From CAVSSX01 sp963730735 (lineage in GTDB: Bacteria; Actinomycetota; Acidimicrobiia; Acidimicrobiales; RAAP-2), in contig CAVSSX010000007.1 in NCBI GenBank assembly GCA_963730735.1, positions 1,550,001 to 1,614,000 on the forward strand: a stretch of 64,000 bases of DNA. Reading direction: 5' to 3'. Below the pieces are notes generated by a model. That model had not been told where the DNA came from and did not search any database. It saw only the letters and a program-made list of their open reading frames with translations. Positions 1-8,384 of the stretch are shown piece by piece; the stretch's first letter is position 1; each line of letters opens with the position of its first letter. The translations under genes and the position numbers were made by a program.

Positions 1-123
1 CCCCGCCGCGCCGAGGGCGTTGATCCCGTCCCGGGGGAACACCCCGTCACGGTCGACCGTCGCCGCCTGCGGGGCGACGACCTCCTCGATGACCCGGCCT
101 ACTGCGTCGTGGTAGTCAGCCAC
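1..123 (-). CDS. Acyl-CoA dehydrogenase, N-terminal fragment (runs off the window)
   Basis: Only the first 41 codons are inside the window, read leftwards from a GTG at 121-123. A purine-rich AAGGGGGAAGA lies directly upstream as ribosome binding site. The peptide (MADYHDAVGRVIEEVVAPQ, then ATVDRDGVFPRDGINALG) matches the first helices of acyl-CoA dehydrogenases, where an 'xAxxxDrxgxFP' stretch leads into the FAD-binding N-terminal domain. These flavoenzymes oxidise acyl-CoA to enoyl-CoA. The substrate cannot be told from this piece. The tRNA-Sec gene ends about 110 bp upstream on the same strand. Confidence 0.75.
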   Translation of the reverse strand, partial: MADYHDAVGRVIEEVVAPQAATVDRDGVFPRDGINALGAAG

Positions 124-230
124 TCTTCCCCCTTCGCGGCGGCGCCCTGCCGGGTCGCCCCTGAACCTTGCATCTGCCGCCCCCGAGGTCCGGGGCCGGC
201 ACCGGTGACGGACGTCGGCCGACAACGGCG

Positions 231-326
231 TGGCGGAGGTGGACGGGAATCGAACCCGCCGGACGAGGGTCACTCGTCCCAACCGCTTTGAAGGCGGCGG
301 GGCCCACCAGGTACCCGGACACCCCC
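231..326 (-). tRNA. selC: tRNA-Sec (anticodon UCA)
   Basis: Read on the minus strand this is a 96-nt tRNA with a CTTCAAA anticodon loop (anticodon TCA) on a 5-bp stem (GCCGC/GCGGT, one G-U). It has a long variable arm with a six-bp stem (GGACGA/TCGTCC) and a T-arm (GCGGG-TTCGATT-CCCGT). The 3' acceptor strand CCACCTCC plus discriminator G is followed by an encoded CCA at 231-233. The 5' strand GGGGGTGT pairs with it over seven of eight positions, with one G-U. An eight-bp acceptor and a long variable arm are the hallmarks of bacterial tRNA-Sec, whose length in E. coli is 95 nt. It decodes UGA as selenocysteine, and two selenoprotein genes follow within 2.3 kb. Confidence 0.93.
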
Positions 327-332
327 GTTCGG

Positions 333-338
333 ACGGTA
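333..338 (-). promoter_or_regulatory. Candidate -10 element of tRNA-Sec
   Basis: On the minus strand TACCGT fits the actinobacterial TANNNT -10 pattern and sits six nt before the mature 5' end of the tRNA. No convincing -35 was seen. Confidence 0.35.
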
Positions 339-417
339 GCAGACCTCCGTCGGGGCCAGCCGGGGGCATCGGCGCCGGCTCGGCCGAGGGCGTAGCCTGG
401 CTCGGGGAGGGAAGAGC

Positions 418-984
418 ATGCCGAGTGCAACGTGGACGATCCTGTCGCCGGTGGCCCGGCCGCCGGCGGCCGAGCGGGCCGAGGGGGCCGGCCCGCACCA
501 CCTCGGGCGCTCCATCGCCGGGGTGCGGGTGGGGCTCGAGGTCGACTACGCCTGGATCTGCTATGTCACCTTGATCGACGAGTGGGAACGCCTGCTCCGG
601 GCCGACGGCGCCGAGCCGATGACGCTGTGGGTGGAGCGCAACCGCGACGAGCCCGAACGGGACCCCAACGAGGTGCGGGCCGAAGTCGGCGAGTGGTCCC
701 AGCTGATCGACTGCGGCGTGGTCGGTCTCGGCAACTGAGGCTCCTGCACGGCGGGCAGTGTGCTCTCCACCACCAGGATCGAAGACCAAGGCATGCCGGC
801 GGTGGCCGTGGTGACGGCCTCGTTCGAGGATCTGGCCTACCGCATGCGCGACCACAACAAGCACCCGGACCTGAACGTCATGGTGCTCCCGTACCCACTG
901 GAGGACCGGCCCGAGGACGAGGTGCGCCAGGTGGCCCGGACGTTCTACCCGCAGTTGCTCGACATGTTGGGAGCCACCAGATGA
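418..984 (+). CDS. UGSC-family selenoprotein A (in-frame UGA = Sec at codon 107)
   Basis: A GGGAGGGAAGAGC ribosome site precedes the ATG at 418. The frame reads 106 codons to a TGA at 736-738 and continues unbroken to a second TGA at 982-984, giving 188 residues with selenocysteine. The sequence around the first TGA is GLGN-U-GSCTAGSVLST, the U-G-S-C motif of the family I know as 'UGSC family (seleno)protein'. The reading is supported by the nearby tRNA-Sec, by a SECIS-like hairpin 11 nt after the UGA, and by a second gene with the same motif at 2068-2592. U-G-x-C followed by 'GxPxVxVV..F' and a late 'LPYPL' resembles the Sec region of glycine/betaine reductase protein B. That points to a redox or thiol chemistry role, but this is inference and the substrate is unknown. 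The stop overlaps the next start (ATGA), so the partner protein is translationally coupled. If UGA is read as stop, the product ends just before its putative active residue. Confidence 0.88.
750..768 (+). promoter_or_regulatory. Bacterial SECIS-like hairpin in selenoprotein A
   Basis: The hairpin starts 11 nt after the UGA (spacer 739-749). Positions 750-757 pair with 761-768 around a GTG triloop, with one C-U mismatch and one G-U. The position, stem length and loop are the same as in the second selenoprotein gene. The 11-nt spacing also matches what is known for the E. coli fdhF SECIS bound by SelB. Confidence 0.65.
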
Positions 985-2044
985 CCGTGTTGCGGAGCGA
1001 GCGGATCGAGGTCGAGGCCGACCCCTACGCGTTCGTACGAGCTCTCGCTGGCCGAGGGCTGGGGCGACGGGCTGCCGCTGTTGCCGGCCACCCAGGACCG
1101 GGTGGCCCAGCTCCTCGAGGGCACGCCGCTCCCGCCCGACCACGTGATCGTCGAGGAGATGCACCCGGCCGGCGGGCGGTGCACGGTCGAGAAGATCGCC
1201 GTCAACGCGGCCATGACCGGTTGTTTGCCCGAGCACCTGCCGTTCGTCATCGCCGGGGTCGAGGCCATCTGCCAGCCCGGCTACAACCTCTACGGCGTCG
1301 GCGCCACCACCGGGTCGGCCTTCCAGATGCTGATGGTCAACGGACCGTCGCGGGACCGCGTGGGCATCGACTACTCCTACGGGTGCATGGGCGGGGCGAC
1401 CGGACGGGGCTCTCGCACCATCGGCCGGGCGGTGGCCCTGTGCCTGCGCAACATCGGGGGCCAGCGGGCCGGGATCACCACCAAGAGCTGCTTCGGGCAG
1501 CCGGCACGACTCGGGATGTGCTTCGGGGAGTGGGAGGAGGCCTCGCCCTGGCCGTCGTTGGCCGTCCAGCGGGGCTTCGACGCCGGTCAGGACGTGGTCC
1601 ACGCCTACGCCGGCATGGGCACCATGCCGCTCTGCGACAACAAGCACGAGGACGCCCGGGACCTCGCCTACCTCCTGGCCCGGAGCATCGCCTACCCGGC
1701 AGCCAACAAGATGCTGGCCGCCCTGGCCATGGCCCGGATGAGCCAGGCGGTGCTGATCGTGAACCCGGACTGGGCCGCCCGCCTGGGCCGGGCGTTCCCC
1801 GACCTCGACGACCTCGCGGATGTTCCTCTGGGAGAACGCCTACCAGCCGATCGACCTGTGGCCCGAGGCCACCCGCTCACTGTTCGAGGAGCGGGCCGAC
1901 GAACAGGGTCGGGTCCGGCTCAACGAGCGCCCGGAGCAATTCGTGGTGCTGGTGGCCGGCGGGCCGGTGTCCCTCCACGCCGTCTACCTGCCGAGCTGGG
2001 GCGAGAACGAGCTCCAGTCACGGGCGGTCCAGCACCCGGCCTGA
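981..2044 (+). CDS. UGSC-partner paralogue 1 (two frameshifts)
   Basis: The ATG at 981 overlaps the selenoprotein stop. The coding frame changes near 1032 (after ADPYAF, continuing YELSLAEGWGDGLP) and again near 1815 (before MFLWENAYQPIDLWP), ending at TGA 2042-2044. Total is about 353 residues. It is homologous to the genes at 2664-3758 and 3899-4954. Shared features are an N-terminal 'DGLPxxxPTxxRV' motif, a 'VNAxMxGCxPExxPxVxAxxxAL' segment with a conserved Cys, a central FxFxE-type stretch near 'CFGEWEEASPWP', and a C-terminal 'VxVAGGPxxxxxxxPxWG' segment. I recognise no catalytic domain, so function is unknown. Coupling to a selenoprotein suggests the two act together. Confidence 0.7.
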
Positions 2045-2060
2045 GCCCGCCCGGCGGCAC

Positions 2061-2078
2061 CGGTCGGTCAGCCGACCG
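2061..2078. terminator. Hairpin between convergent selenoprotein-module genes
   Basis: A perfect 7-bp inverted repeat (CGGTCGG, loop TCAG, CCGACCG) lies between the stop at 2044 and the opposing gene and overlaps that gene's stop codon (2068-2070). There is no T-tract. It could terminate transcription from either side. Confidence 0.4.
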
Positions 2079-2592
2079 TCCACAGGTGCAGCACGTCCTC
2101 GATGATCGAGCTGGCCCGTTCGAGCACGGCCGGTTCCTCGATGCCCCCGATCGGGTGCTCGACGATGGCGATGCGGGCATCGGGCAGACCGAAGGCCCGG
2201 GCACACTGCTGGGTCAGGTTCAGGAAATTGGGCGTCGTGACGACGACCGTGGGGATCCCTGCGTCTTCAAGCTGTACGAGGTCGTGGACACTCCACGACG
2301 TGCAGGAGCCTCAATCAGCGCTGCCGGTGATGACCAGGTCGCTGCCGGCGATCATCTCGGCCAGGACGTCGTCGGGGCAGGGGAGGGCGGCATTCTTCGC
2401 CCGCACCAGCGGGGCGGGCCCCTGGCCCCGGGCGGCGAGGTTCTCGGCCACCGTCGTCATCAGCAGCCCGGCGTTGGGCTTCATGTTGTCGAGCACCCCG
2501 ATGCGGGCGCCGGTCAGGACCCGTCGGGGCGGCGTCAGCATGTGCTGGCCAACCGTCGTCAACCCGTCAGGGCGGAATCCTCGAACGACCAT
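2068..2592 (-). CDS. UGSC-family selenoprotein B (in-frame UGA = Sec at codon 94)
   Basis: The ATG at 2590-2592 follows an AGGAAGGGAG ribosome site. The frame meets TGA at 2311-2313 and then stays open to TGA at 2068-2070, giving 174 residues. Around the first TGA it reads VITGSAD-U-GSCTSWSVHDL, the same U-G-S-C signature as the gene at 418-984 on a clearly different backbone. The N-terminal half has 'ARIGVLDNMKPNAGLLM', and the part after Sec has 'LEDAGIPTVVVTT', then 'RIAIVEHPIGG'. This order resembles the C-terminal Sec region of glycine reductase protein B, so U and C may form a selenenylsulfide redox pair (inference). It lies downstream of paralogue 2 on the same strand, 71 nt apart, and is probably co-transcribed with it. 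Confidence 0.9.
2281..2299 (-). promoter_or_regulatory. Bacterial SECIS-like hairpin in selenoprotein B
   Basis: A perfect 8-bp stem (GTCGTGGA / TCCACGAC) with a GTG loop begins 11 nt after the UGA at 2311-2313. It is inside the coding sequence, as expected for a bacterial SECIS read by SelB. Geometry is identical to the element at 750-768. Confidence 0.75.
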
Positions 2593-2663
2593 GGTCTGCT
2601 CCCTTCCTCACGAGACGCCTCTCGGCGACCCCCTATTCGATCACGTCGAGGGCTCGCCCGCCC

Positions 2664-3758
2664 TCACCACTCCACGACCGGGGCGGTGACGCTCAGGGCC
2701 ATGCCCCCGAAGGCCGGGATGACGCAGGAGTGCTTGCCCGGACCCCCGGCCACCATGACCTTGATCCGGTCCGGGCTGTCGACCATCGGCACCATTTGGT
2801 CGGGGTCGGTGATGTCCGACGCCCAGGGCGTATTCGTGAACCGCCACTCGAAGTGCTGGCGCCAGATACGCCACGGCATCCGGGCGTGCTCGTACAAGAA
2901 CAGCTGGACGTCCTGGCGGGACCATCCCTCGGCGGCCGCCTGGGCGGCGTGCTCGGGGCACAGCACGACGAAGAACTCGGCCGCCGGCATGGGCGCGTTG
3001 TTCGACCCGAGCGAGGTCATGACCGTGGCCATCTTCTCGAGGATCGGTCGGGGGTGGGTCGACCACATGTCGTGGCAGTTGTGGGGGCCCTCCATCCCGG
3101 CGACGGTCACGGCGCTCGGGCTGTCGATGCCCAGGCTCCTCGGGTAGGTGGGCCAGGGACTGGCGGCGGTGTTCTCGGCGAAGCAGAACCCGTACTTGGC
3201 CGGCTGACCCTGGGTCGAGGCGTCGCCGTCGCCCGGTCGGCCTCCGGCGATGTGCAGGAGGACGAGGCGGATGGCCCGGCCGGTGGTGGCGTTGGCCCGC
3301 CAGCCCGGGCCGAAGGTGCCGAACGAGGCGTTGTAACCGGCCCGTTCGACGATGTCGCCGTGGACGGCGACCATGATGGCGACGGCGTGGGTCGTGGCCT
3401 GCACCGACTGCAGGTTGAGCCGGGGTTGGCCGAGGGCCCGCACGGCCGCCACGACCACCGGGAACACCTCGGGGGGGCAGCCGGCCATGACGGCGTTGAC
3501 CGCTACCGTCTGGACGGTGGCGGCCCCCGAGCGGGGCGGCAGGACGGCCAGCAGGTCGTCGGGGGAGCCGGGGTAGCCCTCCATCATCCGGGCCACGCGG
3601 GCCTCGGTCGGGAAGACCACCGGGAGGCCGTCGCCCCAACCGTGCTCGGCCAGGAGGTCGTAGAGGCGCTCGGGGGACTCGTCCTCGATCTCGAGGAACG
3701 GATCGACCGCTGCCGGTGTCGTCGGCGGGGTCTCGGCTGTCGTCGCCTGCTCAGCCAC
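2664..3758 (-). CDS. UGSC-partner paralogue 2
   Basis: The start chosen is the GTG at 3756-3758 (VAEQATTAETPP) because AGGAGGGG lies five nt upstream; the frame is open further but without such a site. The product has 364 residues and no frameshift, so it is the best reference for the family. Features in order: 'EHGWGDGLPVVFPTEARV' (near residue 40), 'VAVNAVMAGCPPEVFPVV' (near 95), 'GQPAKYGFCFAENTAASP' (near 190), 'FVVLCPEHAAQAAAEGWS' (near 260) and 'VMVAGGPGKHSCVIPAFG' near the end. No signal peptide and no membrane segments were seen. Function is unknown. It is followed on the same strand by selenoprotein B and is divergent from paralogue 3. Confidence 0.8.
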   Translation of the reverse strand: MAEQATTAETPPTTPAAVDPFLEIEDESPERLYDLLAEHGWGDGLPVVFPTEARVARMMEGYPGSPDDLLAVLPPRSGAATVQTVAVNAVMAGCPPEVFPVVVAAVRALGQPRLNLQSVQATTHAVAIMVAVHGDIVERAGYNASFGTFGPGWRANATTGRAIRLVLLHIAGGRPGDGDASTQGQPAKYGFCFAENTAASPWPTYPRSLGIDSPSAVTVAGMEGPHNCHDMWSTHPRPILEKMATVMTSLGSNNAPMPAAEFFVVLCPEHAAQAAAEGWSRQDVQLFLYEHARMPWRIWRQHFEWRFTNTPWASDITDPDQMVPMVDSPDRIKVMVAGGPGKHSCVIPAFGGMALSVTAPVVEW

Positions 3759-3898
3759 GGTGCCCCTCCTCACCTGCGACGGACCCTCGTCGCTGACGTT
3801 CGAACCACCGGTCCGTGCGTCCAGCGACTGCGCCGCGCGCTGTCGCTTCTGTACCCTAATCTCCGCGCCGTTCGCTCGGCGGAAAGGGGCTCGAGGCC

Positions 3899-4954
3899 AT
3901 GAGCAGCGGGGTCGACCTCGGAGCACCCGGCACCCTGTTCACCCGGCTGACGGCCATGGGCCTGCCCGACGACATGGAACGGGCGTCGGCCATGCTCTCG
4001 GCGGCCGGCGCGACCGATGGTCTCCCGGTGGTCCCGCCGACCGAGGACCGGGTACGGACCTTCCTCGGCGCCGTGCCCCACCGGACCACCCCGCCCGGGA
4101 GCGTCCCGTTGGCCATGCGGCCGGCCACCCTCCTCGAGATCGGTGCGGCCTGCGTGATGGCCGGGTGTCCGCCGGCTGCGTGGCCGGTGGTGACGGCGGC
4201 GATCGACGCCCTGACGTCGCCGGACTTCAACCTCCTCGGGGTGCAGACCACCACGTCCCGGGTGGCGCCGCTCCTGATCGTGAGCGGCCCGATGGTCGCC
4301 GGATGCGGCCTCAGCTCGGCCGAGAACGGCCCGACGGCACGTGGCAACCTGGCCGTCGGCCGGTCCGTGCGGCTGCTGCTCCACCTGCTCGGCAACTGGC
4401 TCCCGGGAGTCGACAACCCCTCCACCGTGGGCAACCTGGCCAAGATCGGATGGTGCGTGGCCGAGTCGGCGCGCTCGCCGTGGCCCCCGTTCCACCACGA
4501 GCGGCTACCCGAGGCGGGGAGCGCCGTGACCGCCGTGGCGACCGCCGGCAGCCTGGAGGTCGTCCTCGGGCAGGGCTCGACCGACGTCGACCTCGACATC
4601 CTCTCCCGGGCGAGTGACGCCGTCCGGGAAGGTGGGCTCACCGGGGAGCGGTGCCGCGACCAGGCGGTGGTCGTGGTGTCGCCGGAGACGGCGCAGCGCC
4701 TGGCCGACGCCGGCGTCGACCGCCGGTCGGTTGCCGACCAGCTCCTCGGCCGTTCGGCCGTCCCGACGGCGGCCGATCGTCCCGAGATCTTGGTGGTCGT
4801 GTCGGGCGGGATCGGCATCAAGGGGGCCGTGGTCCAGACCTGGGGGAGCGGCCGTGCCGTCACGGCGGCCGTCCGGGCCGGTGACGCCGAGGACGGGACG
4901 CTCGGTGACGGGGCGGCGGGTGACGGATCGACCGGCCGTAGTCTGGGCCGGTGA
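3899..4954 (+). CDS. UGSC-partner paralogue 3
   Basis: The ATG at 3899 has GGAAAGGGG upstream, nine nt away. The 351-residue product is the most diverged member of the family. It keeps 'TDGLPVVPPTEDRV', 'GAACVMAGCPPAAWPVV', 'AKIGWCVAESARSPWPP' and a C-terminal 'VVSGGIGIKGAVVQTWG'. It is transcribed away from paralogue 2 across a 140-bp intergenic region. It precedes the flavoprotein gene by 12 nt, so the selenoprotein module and the thioredoxin-reductase-like gene may share a transcript. Function unknown. Confidence 0.78.
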   Translation: MSSGVDLGAPGTLFTRLTAMGLPDDMERASAMLSAAGATDGLPVVPPTEDRVRTFLGAVPHRTTPPGSVPLAMRPATLLEIGAACVMAGCPPAAWPVVTAAIDALTSPDFNLLGVQTTTSRVAPLLIVSGPMVAGCGLSSAENGPTARGNLAVGRSVRLLLHLLGNWLPGVDNPSTVGNLAKIGWCVAESARSPWPPFHHERLPEAGSAVTAVATAGSLEVVLGQGSTDVDLDILSRASDAVREGGLTGERCRDQAVVVVSPETAQRLADAGVDRRSVADQLLGRSAVPTAADRPEILVVVSGGIGIKGAVVQTWGSGRAVTAAVRAGDAEDGTLGDGAAGDGSTGRSLGR

Positions 4955-4966
4955 CCGGGCGGCTCG

Positions 4967-6728
4967 ATGACTGATGTCGCCGCCGGGGCCGACCGGCGCC
5001 CGGACGACCCGCCGCCCGACGCACCCGACGTCCGGCCGTTGCTCGGCGAAGGCCAGCTGGCCGTCCTGCGGAACTACGGCACCGAGGCGCCGATCGACCA
5101 GGGCCAGATCCTGTTCACCGACGGCGACGCCCGGTACGACCTCATCGTGGTGCTCGGAGGCCGGGTCGACATCATCGAGCACCTGGGCCAGCCGAACGAG
5201 ACCCTGATCACCCAGTACGGGGCCCGGGAGTTCCTGGGTGAGATCGGCCTGCTCACCGGGCAGCGGGCCTTCCTGTCGGCCCGGGTGGAAGAGGGCGGGT
5301 CCATCCTGCGGGTCCCGACCGACACCGTGCGCACGATCATGGCCCAGGAAGCCGACCTGAGCGAGATCCTGCTCCGGACGTTCTTGGTCCGCCACGCCCG
5401 CCTGACCCGGCGGGGTTCGGGCCTGACGCTCGTCGGCTCACGTTTCGATGCCAATACCCGGCACCTGCTCGAGATCCTGGCCCGCAACCGACAGTCGTTC
5501 CGGTGGCTCGAACTCGAGAGCTCGCCCGAGGCCGAGGCCATGCTCTGCCAGCTGGACGTGCCGGTGGCCGAGCTCCCGCTGGTCGTCGTGCCCGGTGGGG
5601 GGCTGCTGCGCAACCCGGGCGGGCGCGCCCTCCTCGGGGCCCTCGGCCTGGCCGCCCCGCCGGTCGACCACGGGACCGAGGTGTGCGATCTCCTGGTGGT
5701 CGGGGCCGGGCCGGGCGGCCTGGCCGCCGCCGTCTACGGGGCGTCGGAGGGGATGACGACGACGCTGGCCGAGGACACCGCCCTCGGGCGGCCAGGCCGG
5801 CACGTCGTCCCGGATCGAGAACTACCTGGGCTTCCCGGCCGGCCTGTCCGGCGAGGAGCTGGCCGCCCGGGGTGTTCTGCAGGCCGACAAGTTCGGGGTC
5901 CGGGTCCAGCTGGGCTCCCAGGCCGTCAGCCTGTCGTCCGACGGGGTCGCCCATCAGGTCGGGTTCGAGGGCGGCCACCAGGTGACCGCCCGGTCGGTCA
6001 TCCTGGCCACCGGGGCCCGGTACAACCGCCTGGCCATCGACCGCCTGGCCGACTTCGAGGGCGTGGGGGTCTTCTACGCCGCCACCCAGATGGAGGCCAT
6101 GGCCTGCGCCGGCGGGCCGGTGGTGGTGGTGGGCGGGGGGAACTCGGCCGGCCAGGCGGCGCTGTTCCTGGCCCGGACGTGTACGCAGGTCCGCCTGGCC
6201 ATCCGCGGTGGCGACCTCGGCCACTCGATGTCGCGCTATCTGATCGACCAGATCGAACGCGATCCCCGGATCACCCTGCTGACCCACACCGAGGTCGTCG
6301 GCCTGGTCGGCGAGCAGTCGCTCGAGGGCGTGGAGCTGGTCGACAACCGGACGCAGCAGCTCTCGGCGGTGTCGATCTGCGGGCTCTTCGTGTTCATCGG
6401 CGCCACCCCCAGCACGGCCTGGCTGGACGGGCAGCTGGCGGTCGACAAGGACGGGTTCGTACTGACCGGCGCCGATATCCCGGCGGCCTCGCTGGAGCGC
6501 CCCGACCAGCCGCCGCTCCTGCTCGAGACCAGCCGACCGGGGGTGTTCTGCGTCGGCGACGTCCGCAGCCGGTCGATCAAGCGGGTGGCGACGGCCATCG
6601 GCGAGGGGTCGATGGCCGTGCGGCTGGTCTTCGACCGGCTCCAGGCGACCGGACTGGCCGTCACCGATGCGCCGCCGGCCGAGAGTGAGGCCGACGTGGC
6701 CGGTGCCGCCGCTCCTCGCCGGCCATAG
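4967..6728 (+). CDS. Cyclic-nucleotide-binding domain fused to thioredoxin-reductase-like FAD oxidoreductase (one frameshift)
   Basis: The first ~150 residues form a cNMP-binding-type beta barrel (FTDGDARYDLIVVLGGRV, then GAREFLGEIGLLTGQRAFLS). A linker of about 90 residues leads to a pyridine nucleotide-disulfide oxidoreductase fold with an FAD site (VVGAGPGGLAAAVYGA), an NADPH site (VVVVGGGNSAGQAALFL) and a C-terminal FAD contact (GVFCVGDVRS). A one-base excess in the GGG at 5786-5788 shifts the frame, and removing one G restores ALGGQAGTSSRIENYLGF. Where thioredoxin reductases have the redox CxxC, this protein has FYAATQMEA with no cysteine. It is therefore not an ordinary thioredoxin reductase. 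This architecture is known in actinobacteria next to UBP zinc-finger genes, as here. Confidence 0.85.
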
Positions 6729-6731
6729 GCT
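6726..6731 (+). promoter_or_regulatory. Candidate -10 of a leaderless transcript for the UBP zinc-finger gene
   Basis: TAGGCT overlaps the stop of the upstream gene and is followed by CGGGGC and then ATG at 6738. The expected start point falls at or next to the ATG, and there is no separate ribosome site. Confidence 0.3.
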
Positions 6732-6737
6732 CGGGGC

Positions 6738-7082
6738 ATGACCGACCACGTGATCGACCCCACCGTGGCACCGAGCGGGACCGGGTGCGTCGAGTGCCTG
6801 GCCGCCGGCGGCTGGTGGCTCCACCTCCGCCGGTGCGCGACGTGCGGCCACATCGGTTGTTGCGACACGTCGCCCAGCCAGCACGCCACCGCCCACGCCC
6901 GGGCCGAGGGCCACTCGGTCATCGCCAGTTTCGAGCCGGGCGAGGACTGGTTCTGGGACTACGACACCCAGCAGTTCGCCGAAGGCCCGCCGCTGGCCGA
7001 TCCCCGACACCACCCGCTCAGCCAGCCGACCCCGGGTCCGGCCGGCCAGGTGCCGCCGGACTGGGAGCGCCACCTGCACTGA
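6738..7082 (+). CDS. UBP-type zinc-finger protein
   Basis: The 114-residue product has the Cys/His spacing of the UBP (ubiquitin-hydrolase type) zinc finger: CVEC near residue 17, CATCGHIGCCD near 35, then SQHATAHARAEGHSV. The family usually follows cNMP-binding thioredoxin-reductase-like proteins in actinobacteria, and it starts nine nt after one here. The bacterial role is unknown; protein-protein or adduct binding is likely. Confidence 0.88.
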   Translation: MTDHVIDPTVAPSGTGCVECLAAGGWWLHLRRCATCGHIGCCDTSPSQHATAHARAEGHSVIASFEPGEDWFWDYDTQQFAEGPPLADPRHHPLSQPTPGPAGQVPPDWERHLH

Positions 7083-7242
7083 GCCGTGTGGCCGACGGCG
7101 GCGACCCTGGTCGGGATGCCCGGAGGGACCGAAGAGGTGCGGCCGCCGACATCCCGGCCGCGTCGAAAGTAGCCTCGGGCCGGTCGTCGGGGACCGGGGC
7201 CGCCAATCCGGCATCCGTCCGACATCGGCACGGGGGGTGACG

Positions 7243-8188
7243 ATGACCGAGCTCGCGATCTCCGACCTCGAGGTGGTCGGACGGGGGATCGACCGGCCCG
7301 AGCACGTACTGGTGGCCGGCGACGGCCGCCTGTACGCCTCAGACCGGGGCTCGGCGGTGGCCGAGATCGACGGTGACCGTGTCCGGGGTATCGGAGCGGC
7401 CGGCGGTGAGCCCAACGGCTTCGCCATGACCGAGCAGGGCCGGTTCCTGGTGGCCAACTTCGGCTCGGGCTCCATCCAGGAGGTCGATCCGGTCACCGGA
7501 GCGGTTCGGCCCGTCGTCACCGCCGAGACGCTCGGCCGGCCCATGCAGTGGGTCAACTTCGTCCTGGTCGACCGGCGGGGCGACCTCTGGGCCTCGGTAT
7601 CGGCGTCGTGCGACGACGTCGGCGAGGCGGTGGCGTTCGCCCGGCCCGACGGGTTCATATTGCGGGCCGGGGCCGACGGGACGCGACCCGGTGGTGGTGG
7701 CCGAGGGCGTGACCTTCCCCAACTGCATGGCCCTCGACCGCAACGAGTCCCATCTGTACGTCGTGCGCACCACGCCGGCGGCCGTGGTCCGCTTCGCCAT
7801 CCGGCCCGATCGGACCCTCGGCCGGGGCGAGCAGTTCGGGCCAGACCTGGGCGACCGGCGCCCCGAGGAGTTCGGGGCGGGGGGACTGGCCGGTCTGGCC
7901 GACCCGGCCACCATGCGGCGCTGGGGTCTGGCCGACGGCTGCGCCTTCGACGACGAGGGCAACCTCTGGGTGACGATCGTCGGTCCGAACCGGATCGTGG
8001 CGCTCACCCCCGACGGGGAGGTGAGGACCATCCTCGAGGACCTCGACGGTGGCCTCCTGCGCTCACCGACCAGCCTGGCGTGGGGCGGGCCCGACCGGCG
8101 GGACCTCTACATCGGTTCGCTGTGGGCGCCCTACGTGTTGCGAGGTCGGAGCTCGGTGCCCGGGATGGCCATGGTCCACCAGCGCTGA
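7243..8188 (+). CDS. SMP-30/gluconolactonase-like beta-propeller protein (one frameshift)
   Basis: The ATG at 7243 is preferred over the GTG at 7237 because GGGGGGTG then sits at ribosome-binding distance. Beta-propeller blades are visible: EHVLVAGDGRLYASDRG, GEPNGFAMTEQGRFLVANFG, GVTFPNCMALDRNESHLYVV and GCAFDDEGNLWVTIVGPNRI. These fit the SMP-30/gluconolactonase/LRE family of metal-dependent lactonases and related hydrolases. The frame shifts by one base near 7682, restoring PVVVAEGVTFPN. About 315 residues. The substrate cannot be deduced. Confidence 0.75.
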
Positions 8189-8384
8189 GTGCCGTGAGCC
8201 GCTCGTCCGGAACACCGCAGGGTCCTCCCGATGGCAGCGGACGAAGGGGGGACGCCGATGCCGAAGGGGTCCTTGCCTGAGCCGATCAGACGCCGACCCC
8301 CGCCGCGCACTATCTTCCTTGAACCTCCTGCTGCGTACTGGCGGTCGGGAGCGAGGTGCACCGAACCCGACCATTGGAGACAGA

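Noticed and set aside
418..738. Two separate short genes (418-738 and 760-984) instead of one selenoprotein
   Set aside because: The second part has no ribosome site and begins mid-domain. Both parts are in the same frame around U-G-S-C and a SECIS-like hairpin, with selC nearby.
432..2105. Long rightward open frame over the selenoprotein and its partner
   Set aside because: Low-complexity Arg/Gly/Pro-rich shadow of the real genes in other frames, which show conserved motifs, ribosome sites and coupling.
2730..3902. 390-codon rightward frame opposite paralogue 2
   Set aside because: Antisense shadow; composition is repetitive and has no family resemblance, while the minus strand encodes the intact paralogue.
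5337..7658. 773-codon leftward open frame
   Set aside because: Antisense to the flavoprotein, zinc-finger and SMP-30-like genes. GC-rich shadow with no recognisable domain.
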